Shown: piece after piece, positions 16,084 through 24,882 of the stretch
Layout: each line of letters begins with the position of its first letter
How positions within the stretch are numbered: position 1 is the stretch's first letter
Assembly (NCBI RefSeq): GCF_036345995.1
Contig: NZ_CP107796.1
Coordinates: 3,472,001 to 3,536,000 of the forward strand
Length of the DNA stretch: 64,000 nucleotides
Direction of reading: 5' to 3'
DNA from: Streptomyces sp. NBC_00557
GTDB lineage: Bacteria > Actinomycetota > Actinomycetes > Streptomycetales > Streptomycetaceae
Made by a program: the position numbers and the translations under genes
Notes under the pieces: generated by a model
Told to the model about the DNA's origin: nothing
The model's database searches: none
What the model saw: the letters and a program-made list of their open reading frames with translations, nothing else

Positions 16084-17531
16084 AGGCCGTACTCCTTCCA
16101 GCGGCGGTCCACCAGGGCCGCCGTCGCCGGGTCCGACAGGACCATGTCCGGCCAGCCCCCGTCCCGGGTGTAGCCCTCCTCGGGCCACTTCTTCGTCGCG
16201 TCGATGCCCGCCTTGCCGCCCCAGAACTGCTGGTAGGAGGCGTGGTCGAGATGGTCGACCGGGCCTTCGACGACCGTGAGGTCACGGGCGTAGTCGGTGT
16301 TGCCGAGGGCGCGCCAGGCGACCTCGTGCAGGTCGTGCACGTCGCAGTCGGCGTCCACGACCACGATCAGCTTGGTCAGGGACATCATGTGCGCCCCCCA
16401 GATCGCGTGCATGACCTTCTGCGCGTGCTTCGGGTACTTCTTGTCGATCGAGACGATCGCGCAGTTGTGGAAGCCGCCGGCCTCGGGCAGGTGGTAGTCC
16501 ACGATGTCCGGGACGATGATCTTGAGCAGGGGGAGGAAGAAGCGCTCGGTCGCCCGGCCGAGGGGGCCGTCCTCCGTCGGGGGGCGGCCGACGACGATCG
16601 ACTGGAGCAGCGGCCGCTTCCGCATCGTCACGCAGTCGATCTTCAGCGCGGGGAAGGGTTCCTGCGGGGTGTAGAAGCCGGTGTGGTCGCCGAAGGGGCC
16701 CTCGGGCAGCATCTCGCCCGGCTCCAGCCAGCCCTCCAGGACGACCTCGGCGTTCGCCGGCACCTGGAGCGGGACCGTCTTGCAGTCGACCATCTCGATC
16801 CGCTTGCCCGCGATGAACCCGGCGAACAGGTACTCGTCGATGTCGCCGGGGAGCGGGGCGGTGGAGGCGTACGTCACGGCCGGCGGGCAGCCGAAGGCGA
16901 TGGCGACCGGGAGGCGTTCGCCCCTTCTCGCGGCCACCTGGTAGTGGTTGCGGCTGTCCTTGTGGATCTGCCAGTGCATGCCGATGGTGCGCTTGTCGTG
17001 GCGCTGGAGGCGGTACAGCCCGAGATTGCGGATGCCCGTCTCGGGGTCCTTGGTGTGGGTGAGCCCCAGGTTGAAGAAGGAGCCGCCGTCCTTGGGCCAG
17101 GTGAACAGCGCCGGGAGCCGGTCGAGGTCCACCTCGTCGCCGTGCAGCACGACCTCCTGCACGGGAGCCTCCTTGACCTTCTTCGGCGGCACGTGCGTCA
17201 TCGCGCCGAGCTTGCCGAAGGCCTCGCGCACGCCGACGAAGCCGTGCGGCAGTTCGGGGCGCAGCAGACCGCCGATCTTCTCGGAGATCTCGCCGTACGA
17301 CGTCAGGCCCAGCGCCTTCAGCAGCCGCCGGTCGGTGCCGAAGACGTTCATGGCGAGCGGCATCGCCGAGCCCTTCACGTTCTCGAAGAGGAGCGCCGGG
17401 CCGCCGGACTTCTGCACCCGGTCGACGATCTCCCCGACCTCGAGATACGGGTCGACCTCGGCCTTGACGCGCTTGAGGTCGCCCTCGCGCTCCAGCGCGC
17501 GCAGCAGGGAGCGAAGATCGTCGTAAGCCAT
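16080..17531 (-). CDS. mqnL: UbiD-family decarboxylase, menaquinone biosynthesis
   Basis: A prenyl-FMN-dependent decarboxylase, 483 residues, with a full-length UbiD pattern: GPALLFENVKG, IGMHWQIHKDSRNHY, EGPFGDHTGFYTP and the metal/cofactor region LPEAGGFHN. It probably removes the carboxyl group of the prenylated naphthoate in the late futalosine pathway. It heads the mqnL-mqnP-ubiX run and needs the cofactor made by UbiX. The upstream 77 bp separate it from a divergent small membrane protein gene. Confidence 0.94.
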   Translation of the reverse strand: MAYDDLRSLLRALEREGDLKRVKAEVDPYLEVGEIVDRVQKSGGPALLFENVKGSAMPLAMNVFGTDRRLLKALGLTSYGEISEKIGGLLRPELPHGFVGVREAFGKLGAMTHVPPKKVKEAPVQEVVLHGDEVDLDRLPALFTWPKDGGSFFNLGLTHTKDPETGIRNLGLYRLQRHDKRTIGMHWQIHKDSRNHYQVAARRGERLPVAIAFGCPPAVTYASTAPLPGDIDEYLFAGFIAGKRIEMVDCKTVPLQVPANAEVVLEGWLEPGEMLPEGPFGDHTGFYTPQEPFPALKIDCVTMRKRPLLQSIVVGRPPTEDGPLGRATERFFLPLLKIIVPDIVDYHLPEAGGFHNCAIVSIDKKYPKHAQKVMHAIWGAHMMSLTKLIVVVDADCDVHDLHEVAWRALGNTDYARDLTVVEGPVDHLDHASYQQFWGGKAGIDATKKWPEEGYTRDGGWPDMVLSDPATAALVDRRWKEYGL

Positions 17532-17608
17532 GCGGTCCAGTATCGCCGACGGACCGCTCCGGGCCGTTGCCGGGTGCGGGTTCCGGGGGCTCGTATACCC
17601 TGCACGCC

Positions 17609-17902
17609 ATGTTCAGGTATCTGCCGTTCCTGCTGGTGCTGGCGCTGTGGATCTATGCCTTCGTGGACTGTCTGAACACCCCGGAGGACGAGGTGCGCCA
17701 TCTGCCGAAGGTGGTGTGGGTGATCATCATCCTGCTCTTCGGCGAGGTGCTGGTCGGACCGGTGGCCTGGCTGATCACCGGCAGGGCGCGCCGGCCGGTG
17801 CCTGCGGGCGGCGCAGAAGCCGGAACCGGGCGGTGGGTCGCCCCCGACGACAACCCCGAGTTCCTCAGGTCCCTGAACAAGGACGATCCCGAGCAGAGCT
17901 GA
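17609..17902 (+). CDS. PLDc_N-type two-helix membrane protein
   Basis: A 97-residue protein with two transmembrane helices (YLPFLLVLALWIYAFVDCL and VVWVIIILLFGEVLVGPVAW), the pattern of the phospholipase D-nuclease N-terminal domain family that is common in actinomycetes as a stand-alone gene. The ATG at 17609 starts it; upstream in-frame codons are read-through. Its TGA overlaps the ATG of the following LysR gene by one base. Function is unknown. Confidence 0.88.
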   Translation: MFRYLPFLLVLALWIYAFVDCLNTPEDEVRHLPKVVWVIIILLFGEVLVGPVAWLITGRARRPVPAGGAEAGTGRWVAPDDNPEFLRSLNKDDPEQS

Positions 17903-18783
17903 TGGAACTCCGGCTGCTCGTCACCTTCGAGAAGGTCGCCACGGCACTGAGCTTCACCCGGGCCGCGGCCGAGCTGTCGTACGCGCAGTCCAGCGTGACC
18001 GGTCAGATCCGCGCCCTGGAGTCCTCCCTCGGCGTGGAGCTGTTCGACCGGCTGGGCAGCCGGATCCGGCTCACCGAGGCGGGCGAGCGGCTGCTGCCGT
18101 ACGCCCGGCAGATCATCGAGCTGGCGGACGAGGCCCGGGCGGCCGTCGTCGAGCCGGAGGAGCCCTCCGGCACGCTCACCGTCGGCACCATGGAGTCGCT
18201 CACCTCCTACCGGCTGCCGCCGCTGCTGGAGTACTTCCACCACCGCCACCCCCGGGTGCGGCTCGCGCTGCGCACCACCATCGGCGACGAGACCCGGCAG
18301 GCGCTGCGTCAGGGCGCCTACGACGTCGGGTTCCTGATGGAGGAGCAGACCGAGCACCCCGGGCTGGAGAGCGTGGTCCTCACCGTGGAGCCGCTGGCGC
18401 TCGTCGCGGCGCCGGGGCACCCCCTGGCGGGAGCGGCCGTCGCCGCCGCGGACCTGGTGGGCCGGCCGCTGCTGGCCACCGAGCCGGGCTGCGCCTACCG
18501 GGACCTGTTCGAGCGGGAGCTGAGGACCCTGGGGGCCGTGGACTTCCTGGAGTTCGGCACCATCGAGGCCACCAAGCGCGCGGCGGCGGCCGGCCTCGGG
18601 ATCGCGCTGCTGCCCGAGGTGACGGTCGCCGCCGAACTCGCGGACGGAAGCCTCGTACGGCTGGACTGGGAGCCGCCGTTCACGCTTCGCACGCAGTTGG
18701 CGTGGCGGGCCGGGAAGCGGCTTCCGGCGCATGCGCGACTGTTCGTGGAGCAGGCGCGGCGGCTCGTGGCCGAGCAAGGGTGA
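17902..18783 (+). CDS. LysR-family transcriptional regulator
   Basis: A 293-residue regulator. The N-terminus is MELRLLVTFEKVATALSFTR with the recognition part SYAQSSVTGQIRALESSLG, and a type 2 periplasmic-binding-like effector domain follows. It is coupled to the PLDc_N gene (TGATG). Its last 104 bp overlap the convergent EamA transporter gene, an unusually long convergent overlap. Neighbouring transporters are often the targets of such regulators, so eamA may be one, but its promoter is at the far end. Confidence 0.92.
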   Translation: MELRLLVTFEKVATALSFTRAAAELSYAQSSVTGQIRALESSLGVELFDRLGSRIRLTEAGERLLPYARQIIELADEARAAVVEPEEPSGTLTVGTMESLTSYRLPPLLEYFHHRHPRVRLALRTTIGDETRQALRQGAYDVGFLMEEQTEHPGLESVVLTVEPLALVAAPGHPLAGAAVAAADLVGRPLLATEPGCAYRDLFERELRTLGAVDFLEFGTIEATKRAAAAGLGIALLPEVTVAAELADGSLVRLDWEPPFTLRTQLAWRAGKRLPAHARLFVEQARRLVAEQG

Positions 18784-19627
18784 CCTTCAGGCTCGCCGTC
18801 ACGATCAGCGGCACGCCCAGCGCCTGGACGAGCCCGATGTGGTGGCCGTAGACCAGCCAGTCCGTCAGCATGGCCACGGCCGGGTAGACGAAGGCCAGCA
18901 CGGCGATCTTCGCGGTCGGCAGCTTGGCGTACGCCGCGTACATCAGGACGTACATCACCCCGGTGTGGATCAGGCCGAGACCCACCAGCCAGCCCCAGTG
19001 CCAGCCCGCGCCGCGCATCGCGCCGAAGTCCGCGAAGGGCAGCAGCAGAGGGATGCCGACCAGGACCTGGACGAGGGCGATCAGGTGCGGGCGTACCCCG
19101 CTGATCCGCTTGGTGACCAAGGTCGACAAGCCGTAGAGCAGGGCCGCGAGGAGCGCCTGGCCGACGCCGAGCAGGTACGACCCGCCGCCCGTGAAGTCGC
19201 CGGGCGTGACCCCGGAGACCAGGACGAGACCGGCGAAGGCCACCGCGATCCAGCCGGCCTTGGCGGCGGTGAGCCGTTCGCGGAACAGCAGGGCGCCGAG
19301 CAGGACCACGTAGAAGGGCTGCGTGTGGTAGACGACCGTGGCCACGGAGATGGACGTGTTCGCGTACGACTGGAACAGCAGCACCCAGTTGAAGACGATG
19401 AACACCCCGCCCAGTACGGCGAGTCCGAGGGTGCGGCGGGTGAACCCGTGGTCGCGGAGCCATCCCCGGGCGGTGACGTAGCCGCCGAGGGCGAGAGCGC
19501 CGAACAGGACGCGGAAGAAGACGACGTCGAAGGGCGGGGCTCCCGATTCGACGACGAAGACGCCGAGGGTCCCCGAGAGCATCATGGCGGTGGTCAGCTG
19601 GGCGGTGCCCTTGAGTTCCGGAGTCAT
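18680..19627 (-). CDS. EamA/DMT-family membrane transporter
   Basis: A ten-helix exporter of the drug/metabolite transporter superfamily. Two EamA repeats are visible, the first from about QLTTAMMLSGTLGVFVVES and the second from YLLGVGQALLAALLYGLSTL. The C-terminal tail is rich in Ala, Pro and Arg and overlaps the 3' end of the LysR gene. ATG 19627 is used; an earlier reading adds an unlikely Arg-rich leader. Likely exports a small metabolite; substrate unknown. Confidence 0.91.
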   Translation of the reverse strand: MTPELKGTAQLTTAMMLSGTLGVFVVESGAPPFDVVFFRVLFGALALGGYVTARGWLRDHGFTRRTLGLAVLGGVFIVFNWVLLFQSYANTSISVATVVYHTQPFYVVLLGALLFRERLTAAKAGWIAVAFAGLVLVSGVTPGDFTGGGSYLLGVGQALLAALLYGLSTLVTKRISGVRPHLIALVQVLVGIPLLLPFADFGAMRGAGWHWGWLVGLGLIHTGVMYVLMYAAYAKLPTAKIAVLAFVYPAVAMLTDWLVYGHHIGLVQALGVPLIVTASLKVTLARPRAAAPAPRTVAHAPEAASRPATPTACEA

Positions 19628-19718
19628 GACCTCGACGCTAGGACCGGCCCGGACACCGGTCCACGCGCGCGTGCGGGGCGTTCCCGATGGGCCCATCGGC
19701 GGCGCCGATGGGCGCAGG

Positions 19719-20477
19719 TCACTGGAAGACGGCCACCGGGTACTGGAGCACGACCTCGCGGGTGTCGGGGCGCCAGGTCGTCACCTTGCCCAGGCAGTGG
19801 GCCCGGAACTGGCCCTCGGGCAGCTTCCTGTCGCCCGAGGGGCGCAGCCCGCCGACACGCAGGACCACCCGCAGGTGCGCCGACTGCTCGCCGTCGCCGT
19901 AGGAGGCCCGCATCACCAGGGTGTCCCCCGCGGCCTCCTGGGCCTCGAACCGGCCGGTGATCATGACGAATTCGCCGATCTCGCTGAGCACCACGTGGTC
20001 CGTGACCCCGGCGGCGAGGAGGGCGCGGTTCGGCCTGACCGTCGCCGGTCTCTCCTGCAGCCGCACCCGGGCGAGCCCGTCGCCCCGCTGCAGCACGGAC
20101 AGCAGCAGACCGATCACCTGGATCGGCTCGCTCTCCTTGACGTACTTGGCGACGATCTCGGTGGCGCGGTCCCCGTGGAGCTGGAACATCCACGACAGCA
20201 CCGGGATCGCCGCCAGCCAGCCGGTGTTGCGCACGTTCCGCTCCTCGACCTCCTTGCGCAGCGCCGACTGGTGGTTGCGCATCTTGAACACGTCCATGAC
20301 CGCGTCGTTGTCCAGGTACAGCGGAAGGTAGTGGGGCTCCTCAGCCCGCTTCCCTAGCCGCTTCAGGACGGACCGGACGCCGAGCACCACCAGCGTCACC
20401 AGGCCGGCGAAGGCCACCAGCCACCACACCATCGCGCCCCACCAGGCGCTCCACCAGGTGCCGTCAAGAACAGCCAC
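19719..20477 (-). CDS. Membrane-anchored protein of unknown function (DUF6414-like part)
   Basis: A 252-residue protein with one N-terminal transmembrane helix (WWLVAFAGLVTLVVLGV) after a Trp-rich start. Next comes a soluble domain containing YLDNDAVMDVFKM, which resembles the opening of DUF6414 proteins, and a C-terminal part with a beta-rich pattern (VVLSEIGEFVMITGRFEAQ). The GTG start has AAGGAG upstream and overlaps the end of the VWA gene by 14 bp. Last gene of a three-gene operon. I do not recognise its function. Confidence 0.85.
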   Translation of the reverse strand: MAVLDGTWWSAWWGAMVWWLVAFAGLVTLVVLGVRSVLKRLGKRAEEPHYLPLYLDNDAVMDVFKMRNHQSALRKEVEERNVRNTGWLAAIPVLSWMFQLHGDRATEIVAKYVKESEPIQVIGLLLSVLQRGDGLARVRLQERPATVRPNRALLAAGVTDHVVLSEIGEFVMITGRFEAQEAAGDTLVMRASYGDGEQSAHLRVVLRVGGLRPSGDRKLPEGQFRAHCLGKVTTWRPDTREVVLQYPVAVFQ

Positions 20478-22056
20478 GGATCTCCTTGAACGCGGCGGAC
20501 AGGGACTGTGCGCGGGCGTCGACCATGCGGCCGCCGGTCACCGCGGCGACCTGGCGCAGTTCGGCCGCGTCGGCGTCGCCGAAGTGGACGGGGTAGGTGT
20601 GCACGGCCCGGACGTCGGCCGGGCGGGAGCGGTAGCGGCTGACGAAACCGGCGCGGTCGAGGCCCGCGTTGTTCTCGCCGTCGGTCATCAGCACGATGGA
20701 CACCGCCCGCCCCGGGTCCTCGCGCACGGTCGTCTCCGCGGCGCCGTAGCCGTGGTCCAGGGCGGACCAGACGGCCGTCGAGCCGTCGTAGCCGCCGCCG
20801 GCGACGAAGTCGGTGAGGGCCGTGAGGTCGGCGGCGCCGTGCACGGTGACGGTGCGCTCGTCCAGCACGCGTCCGCCGAAGCGGATCACGGTCAGCTTCT
20901 CGCCCTGGTAGAAGCGGACGAACTTGCCCGCGGCGGAGGAGTCCGCCCCGCTGAGCCCGGCGAACGCGGCCTGGAGCGCGGCCGTGCGGGCGCCGCGCAT
21001 CGAGGTGGAGAAGTCCAGCAGGAAGATCACCTGGTCGGCGGCCCGGCGCCGGGGGTCGCCGTAGTCGGCGAGCAGCCGGTCCAGCACGGCCGGGTCGTCC
21101 GGGAAGTACAGGGCGTTGTCCAGGGGCGCGGTGAGCCGGGGGTCGCGGGCGACGGCGGTGCTCACCGGGCGGCGCAGCGTCCGCCGCATGATCTCCCGCT
21201 GATGGCCGGCGGTGGTCAGCCACGACACCACCCGGTCGTAGGCGTCCCGGCTGCGCTGGTCGAGCAGCAGCAGCGGATAGTCGGACAGCACCATGCCGTC
21301 GGCGGGGTGGACGATCTCGAGGGGCTGCTTCAGCCGGCCGGAGGCGTTCAGGGTGAGCAGTTCGGACTCGTAGGTGATCAGGGCGTTGGTGCGGCCGGGG
21401 TGCTCGGCGAACGCGTCCAGCAGGGCGTGGGAGCTCTCGGCGGTGAGGGTCTGCCCGGAGCGGAAGCCGCGCAGCCGGTCGCAGCTGACGTCCTGCGGGC
21501 GCAGCGCGGCGCCGGTGCCGGCGGCGGCGGTGGCGACGCCGACCAGCGCGGCCAGCCCGCTGTTGCTGCGCCGGGGATCGGCCATGCCGAAGCGCACGGT
21601 GCCCGTGGCGGCGGCGTCGGCGAGGTCCGCCCAGGACAGCCGGCCGCCGGGCTCCTGGGCGCGCAGGGCGCCGGCCGCCTCGGGGGTGAGGCCGACGACG
21701 ACCGGGGACCGCATGATCGAGGTGCTCTGCACGACGGTGGCCGGACGGGTCCCGGCGGCCTTCTTCGCCTTCAGCCGGAAGTAGCGGTCGGAGGACAGCC
21801 AGGCCAGGTCGTAGGAGTGACGGCCGGTCAGCAGGGTGTCGCCGGCGGCGTTGGTGGCCCGGTAGTCCATGTCCAGGCGGACCCCGGTGTCCTGCCGGAG
21901 CCGGTCCAGCAGCGGCTCCATGTCGGTGAGTTCGTCGCTGGCCAGGACGTGCAGGGTGGTGTCGGGGCCGCCGCCTCCGCCGGAGCAGGAGACGAGTCCG
22001 CCGAGTGCGGCGAGCAGGACCAGGCACAGCGCGGCCGGCAGCGCGCGGCTCCTCAC
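20464..22056 (-). CDS. Lipoprotein with binding-protein-like part and VWA domain
   Basis: A 530-residue exported lipoprotein. The signal peptide ends in the lipobox LVSC. Residues about 25-330 resemble an extracellular solute-binding protein (LHVLASDELTDMEPLLDRL, SYDLAWLSSDRYF). A C-terminal von Willebrand factor A domain follows, with the MIDAS motif DFSTS plus GYDGSTAVWSAL and MTDGENNAG. The GTG start overlaps the upstream gene by four bases. The VWA domain probably binds a metal and mediates protein contacts at the cell surface. The partner is unknown; the two flanking operon genes are the best candidates. Confidence 0.9.
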   Translation of the reverse strand: MRSRALPAALCLVLLAALGGLVSCSGGGGGPDTTLHVLASDELTDMEPLLDRLRQDTGVRLDMDYRATNAAGDTLLTGRHSYDLAWLSSDRYFRLKAKKAAGTRPATVVQSTSIMRSPVVVGLTPEAAGALRAQEPGGRLSWADLADAAATGTVRFGMADPRRSNSGLAALVGVATAAAGTGAALRPQDVSCDRLRGFRSGQTLTAESSHALLDAFAEHPGRTNALITYESELLTLNASGRLKQPLEIVHPADGMVLSDYPLLLLDQRSRDAYDRVVSWLTTAGHQREIMRRTLRRPVSTAVARDPRLTAPLDNALYFPDDPAVLDRLLADYGDPRRRAADQVIFLLDFSTSMRGARTAALQAAFAGLSGADSSAAGKFVRFYQGEKLTVIRFGGRVLDERTVTVHGAADLTALTDFVAGGGYDGSTAVWSALDHGYGAAETTVREDPGRAVSIVLMTDGENNAGLDRAGFVSRYRSRPADVRAVHTYPVHFGDADAAELRQVAAVTGGRMVDARAQSLSAAFKEIRGCS

Positions 22057-23348
22057 GGCGCCTCCTGGCCGGCCGCCGACCGGGCCACCGGGGCGCAGTC
22101 GCCGACGACCTCGATCATCTTCTCCAGCAGGTCGAGCCGGGGCAGCACGGCCTTGGTGTCGTCGTCCGACAGCAGCGGCGCCTGGATGTGGTGGCCGGTG
22201 AGGAACCGGGTCAGCTGGTCGCTGGTGGCGGAGGCGCCCTGGGCGTCGCGGACCCGGAAGCCCAGCTGCATGGCGCGCCTCTGCAGCGCCGGGTCCGTGC
22301 TGATCAGCTCGCCGAGGCGGGCGCCGTCCGGGGTGAGCGCGATGAGCTGCGGCTCGGTGACGAACCGGGCGGAGGGGTAGAGCAGGACGCGTTCGCCGTC
22401 GACGTGCCCGGTGCTCTCCTCGGTGGCGATCTGGTGGGCCAGGAACTGGTGCTCGTAGATCACCGCGATCGGCGAGATGCTCTTGCCCTCGGCGGAGACG
22501 TACGTCTCGTTCTTCTCCGCGGACGGCATGCCCTGGTCGTTCAGCAGGAGCCTTATGCGCTCGGCGAACCGGGTCGCCTCGGCCGTGTTCTGCGGGATGT
22601 CGTCGTGGTTCCAGACGTAGGAGACGAGCCCCAGATAGGTGCCGGCGGAGTTGGCCTCGCAGATGTCGGAGGTCTGGGCGAGCACCTTGTTGCCGTTGTG
22701 TATGCCGTGGCTGTCTATGCCGATGCGTCTGCCGGCGCGGTCGGTGCCGAGCCGGTCCCAGCGGCGGCCGTCGGCGGTCGCCCGCAGGAACTTCTGCATG
22801 TCGAGGGAGTAGTACAGGGGCTTCTGCCCGGCGGGCACGCCCGGTAACGGGGTGGCGATCCCGGCGTCCTGGAGCGTCTCGGCGTACTCGCGGTAGGTGC
22901 CGAGCACGATCGGGCTGACGAACGGGCGGTACGTCGTCGCCGGGTGCCCCTCGGCCGCGCGTTTCCTGGTGATCAGGTCGGCGGCGGGCTGCCCGGAGGG
23001 GAACACCACGTCGTAGCCGTCGTAGCTCTGGGCGGCGATACCCCGCGAGCCCATGCGGGTGATGTGCACGCGGAAGCCGTGCCGGATGAGCAGCCGCTGG
23101 ACCTCGGGGTCCTCGAAGTAGTCGGCCTTGGAGGCCATCTTGGCCTCGATCGTGGTGATGCGGGTCAGCGGCAGGCCGGCATGGCCCTGGGCGAGGACGA
23201 CGACCGCGCACAGGGCGGTGACGGCGGCGACGGCGCGCGGGAACCAGCGGCGCGCCGCGGAGCCCTGCGGGATCGCCGGCTCCCCGACCCGCAGGCGGGG
23301 CTCACCGGTCCGACGGGGCATTTCGGTATCGGCTCTGTGTGGGGCCAC
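22053..23348 (-). CDS. Membrane-anchored, binding-protein-like exported protein
   Basis: A 431-residue protein with an N-terminal signal anchor (AVAAVTALCAVVVLAQGHAG) and a large extracytoplasmic domain that looks like a substrate-binding fold (YDVVFPSGQPAADLI, SPIVLGTYREYAETL, IAVIYEHQFLAHQ). No transporter genes are beside it, so it may be a sensor or adaptor. GTG 23348 is used because AGGAG lies seven bases upstream. First gene of the operon with the VWA lipoprotein and the anchored protein. I do not recognise a named family. Confidence 0.85.
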   Translation of the reverse strand: MAPHRADTEMPRRTGEPRLRVGEPAIPQGSAARRWFPRAVAAVTALCAVVVLAQGHAGLPLTRITTIEAKMASKADYFEDPEVQRLLIRHGFRVHITRMGSRGIAAQSYDGYDVVFPSGQPAADLITRKRAAEGHPATTYRPFVSPIVLGTYREYAETLQDAGIATPLPGVPAGQKPLYYSLDMQKFLRATADGRRWDRLGTDRAGRRIGIDSHGIHNGNKVLAQTSDICEANSAGTYLGLVSYVWNHDDIPQNTAEATRFAERIRLLLNDQGMPSAEKNETYVSAEGKSISPIAVIYEHQFLAHQIATEESTGHVDGERVLLYPSARFVTEPQLIALTPDGARLGELISTDPALQRRAMQLGFRVRDAQGASATSDQLTRFLTGHHIQAPLLSDDDTKAVLPRLDLLEKMIEVVGDCAPVARSAAGQEAP

Positions 23349-23725
23349 CCGTGTCTCCTGCGTCAGCTGGGACAGGATCGTCCACCGCCCGGACGTTGGC
23401 GGCGGAAACGCCCAACGAACGCAAGAAGAAAGGAATGTGAAACTCCGTCAGAAAATGGAACCGATCGGTCCGCCAACCCGTCAGGAGACGTCGTCGCGCA
23501 GCGGCCGAGTTCACCCTTCAGGAGGCGGCTGAGGCGCACCGGCTGATGGGCGGCCGGACGAGCACGGGCAAGCTGCTGCTGCGCGTGGCTCGCTGATTGC
23601 ACGTCAAGTGTCCTTGCTCGCTGCATACTTGGCGGCGCATAACGACTTGCCATCCCCGTCACGGGCGTTGTTAATGGTCGTCACCGAGTTGCGAGGGATC
23701 AAGGACCTCTGGGGGACAGAAGCAG
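23349..23725. promoter_or_regulatory. Divergent intergenic region between the VWA operon and the DUF6232 pair
   Basis: A 377-bp stretch with no convincing gene, noticeably richer in A+T than its surroundings (for example AACGCAAGAAGAAAGG near 23420 and GTTGTTAATGGTCG near 23670). It must hold the promoters for both divergent operons. No clear palindrome or riboswitch was found. Confidence 0.5.
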
Positions 23726-24418
23726 ATGCAGAACGGCCAGCCGCCCGAGCGCCCGGCCCAGGGCCCGCCACCGGCGCCCGCGGCCGCCCCGCCGGCCACC
23801 GCACCGGCTCCGCCGGCCACCGCGCCGCCCGCGGCTCCGCCCATGCCGGACGTCCCCGCGCCACCGGCGCGGCCCGCTCCCGCCAGGATCGACATCCGGG
23901 TGAGCAAGGGGATCCTGTGGATCGGCGCGGCGGTGTACCCGCTGGCGAACATCGCCCGTGTCTACACGTTCGTGATGCGTCCCAGGCGCAAGGAGGCGGT
24001 GCTGCGGTTCCTGCGGTACACCGCGGGGACGGTGGTCGTCGCCATCGTCGCGGCGCTGCCGGGACTGCCCGTCCTGGCCCTGAGCGGAGGGGACTCCGGC
24101 GGTGGTTACCTCACCGTCGTCTGGCTGCTGGCCATCGCCGCGGAGATCTTCTTCTTCGCCGAGATGATGTCCGTCCTGACCGCCTCCCCGCACCACGTCC
24201 TCGCGGTCGAGACCTCGGGCGCCTCCACCGCGCTGGTCACCAGCCCGGACCCGCAGTTCCTGGACCAGGTCGTCGGCCAGATCTCGTACGCCATCGACCA
24301 CCCGGACACCGGGTTCAAGGTCACGGTGGAGAGCCTCACCTTCGCGCCGAGGAACTACTACTTCGGCGACAACGTCAACATGTACGGCGGCAGCGGAAAC
24401 GTGGGGATCGGCGCATGA
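23726..24418 (+). CDS. DUF6232-like membrane protein with C-terminal GDNVNMYGG motif
   Basis: A 230-residue protein. Residues 1-50 are Pro/Ala-rich and disordered. A DUF6232-type segment follows (IDIRVSKGILWIGAAVYPL, NIARVYTFV) and then two transmembrane helices (TVVVAIVAALPGLPVLAL and TVVWLLAIAAEIFFFAEMM). A soluble part comes next, and the end is RNYYFGDNVNMYGGSGNVGI. That last motif recurs at the N-terminus of the next protein. ATG 23726 has GGGGGACAG upstream; its TGA overlaps the next ATG. Function unknown. Confidence 0.88.
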   Translation: MQNGQPPERPAQGPPPAPAAAPPATAPAPPATAPPAAPPMPDVPAPPARPAPARIDIRVSKGILWIGAAVYPLANIARVYTFVMRPRRKEAVLRFLRYTAGTVVVAIVAALPGLPVLALSGGDSGGGYLTVVWLLAIAAEIFFFAEMMSVLTASPHHVLAVETSGASTALVTSPDPQFLDQVVGQISYAIDHPDTGFKVTVESLTFAPRNYYFGDNVNMYGGSGNVGIGA

Positions 24419-24759
24419 GCACGAACTACTACTACGGCGACAACGTGAACATGTACGGCGGGCAGAACAACAAGGGCATCGTCAAGAACGAGGCCGGCGC
24501 CGCCCAGCAGGACCCGGCCCTGGCCGCCGCCCTCGCCGAACTGCACGGGCTGATCGCCGAGTTGCGCACCCGGGTGCCGGCCGCCGACGCCCAGCTCCTG
24601 GACGACTCGCTGCCCGCCCTCAGCCCCGACGCCGCCGTGCCCGCGCAGACGCGGCGGGGCGCACTGATGGCGATCGCCGGGATCGCGGGCACCGTCGGCG
24701 CGGTCGGGCAGCCCGTCGCCGAGGCGGTCCGCGCGATCGTCGCGATGATCAGCGGCTAG
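24415..24759 (+). CDS. Small protein with N-terminal YYYGDNVNMYGG motif
   Basis: A 114-residue protein. Residues 3-25 (NYYYGDNVNMYGGQNNKG) nearly repeat the tail of the preceding protein. A helical Ala/Leu-rich middle follows (AALAELHGLIAELRTRV) and then a hydrophobic, Gly/Ala-rich C-terminal segment (ALMAIAGIAGTVGAVGQPV). ATGA overlap couples it to the DUF6232 gene. Gly-rich GDxxxxxGGxxNxG motifs of this kind occur in small actinomycete proteins linked to signalling or conflict systems; the role here is unknown. Confidence 0.88.
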   Translation: MSTNYYYGDNVNMYGGQNNKGIVKNEAGAAQQDPALAAALAELHGLIAELRTRVPAADAQLLDDSLPALSPDAAVPAQTRRGALMAIAGIAGTVGAVGQPVAEAVRAIVAMISG

Positions 24760-24774
24760 GCCCTGTCTGACAAG

Positions 24775-24796
24775 CCCTGGGCCCACAGGCCCAGGG
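24775..24796 (+). terminator. Strong hairpin after the DUF6232 pair
   Basis: A perfect 9-bp stem (CCCTGGGCC at 24775-24783 and GGCCCAGGG at 24788-24796) with a CACA loop, starting 16 bases after the stop codon. There is no U tract, as usual for Streptomyces terminators. Confidence 0.75.
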
Positions 24797-24882
24797 TCCA
24801 CAGCGGCCGTGCCCCGTGCGGAGACGGCGCGGTGCTGGGATCCTGGGACCGGACGACCCCGAGCTGCGGAGCGAGGACACAG

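Noticed and set aside
22057..23211. Extended N-terminus for the VWA protein
   Set aside because: The upstream part is out-of-frame sequence of the preceding gene; the lipoprotein signal begins at GTG 22056.
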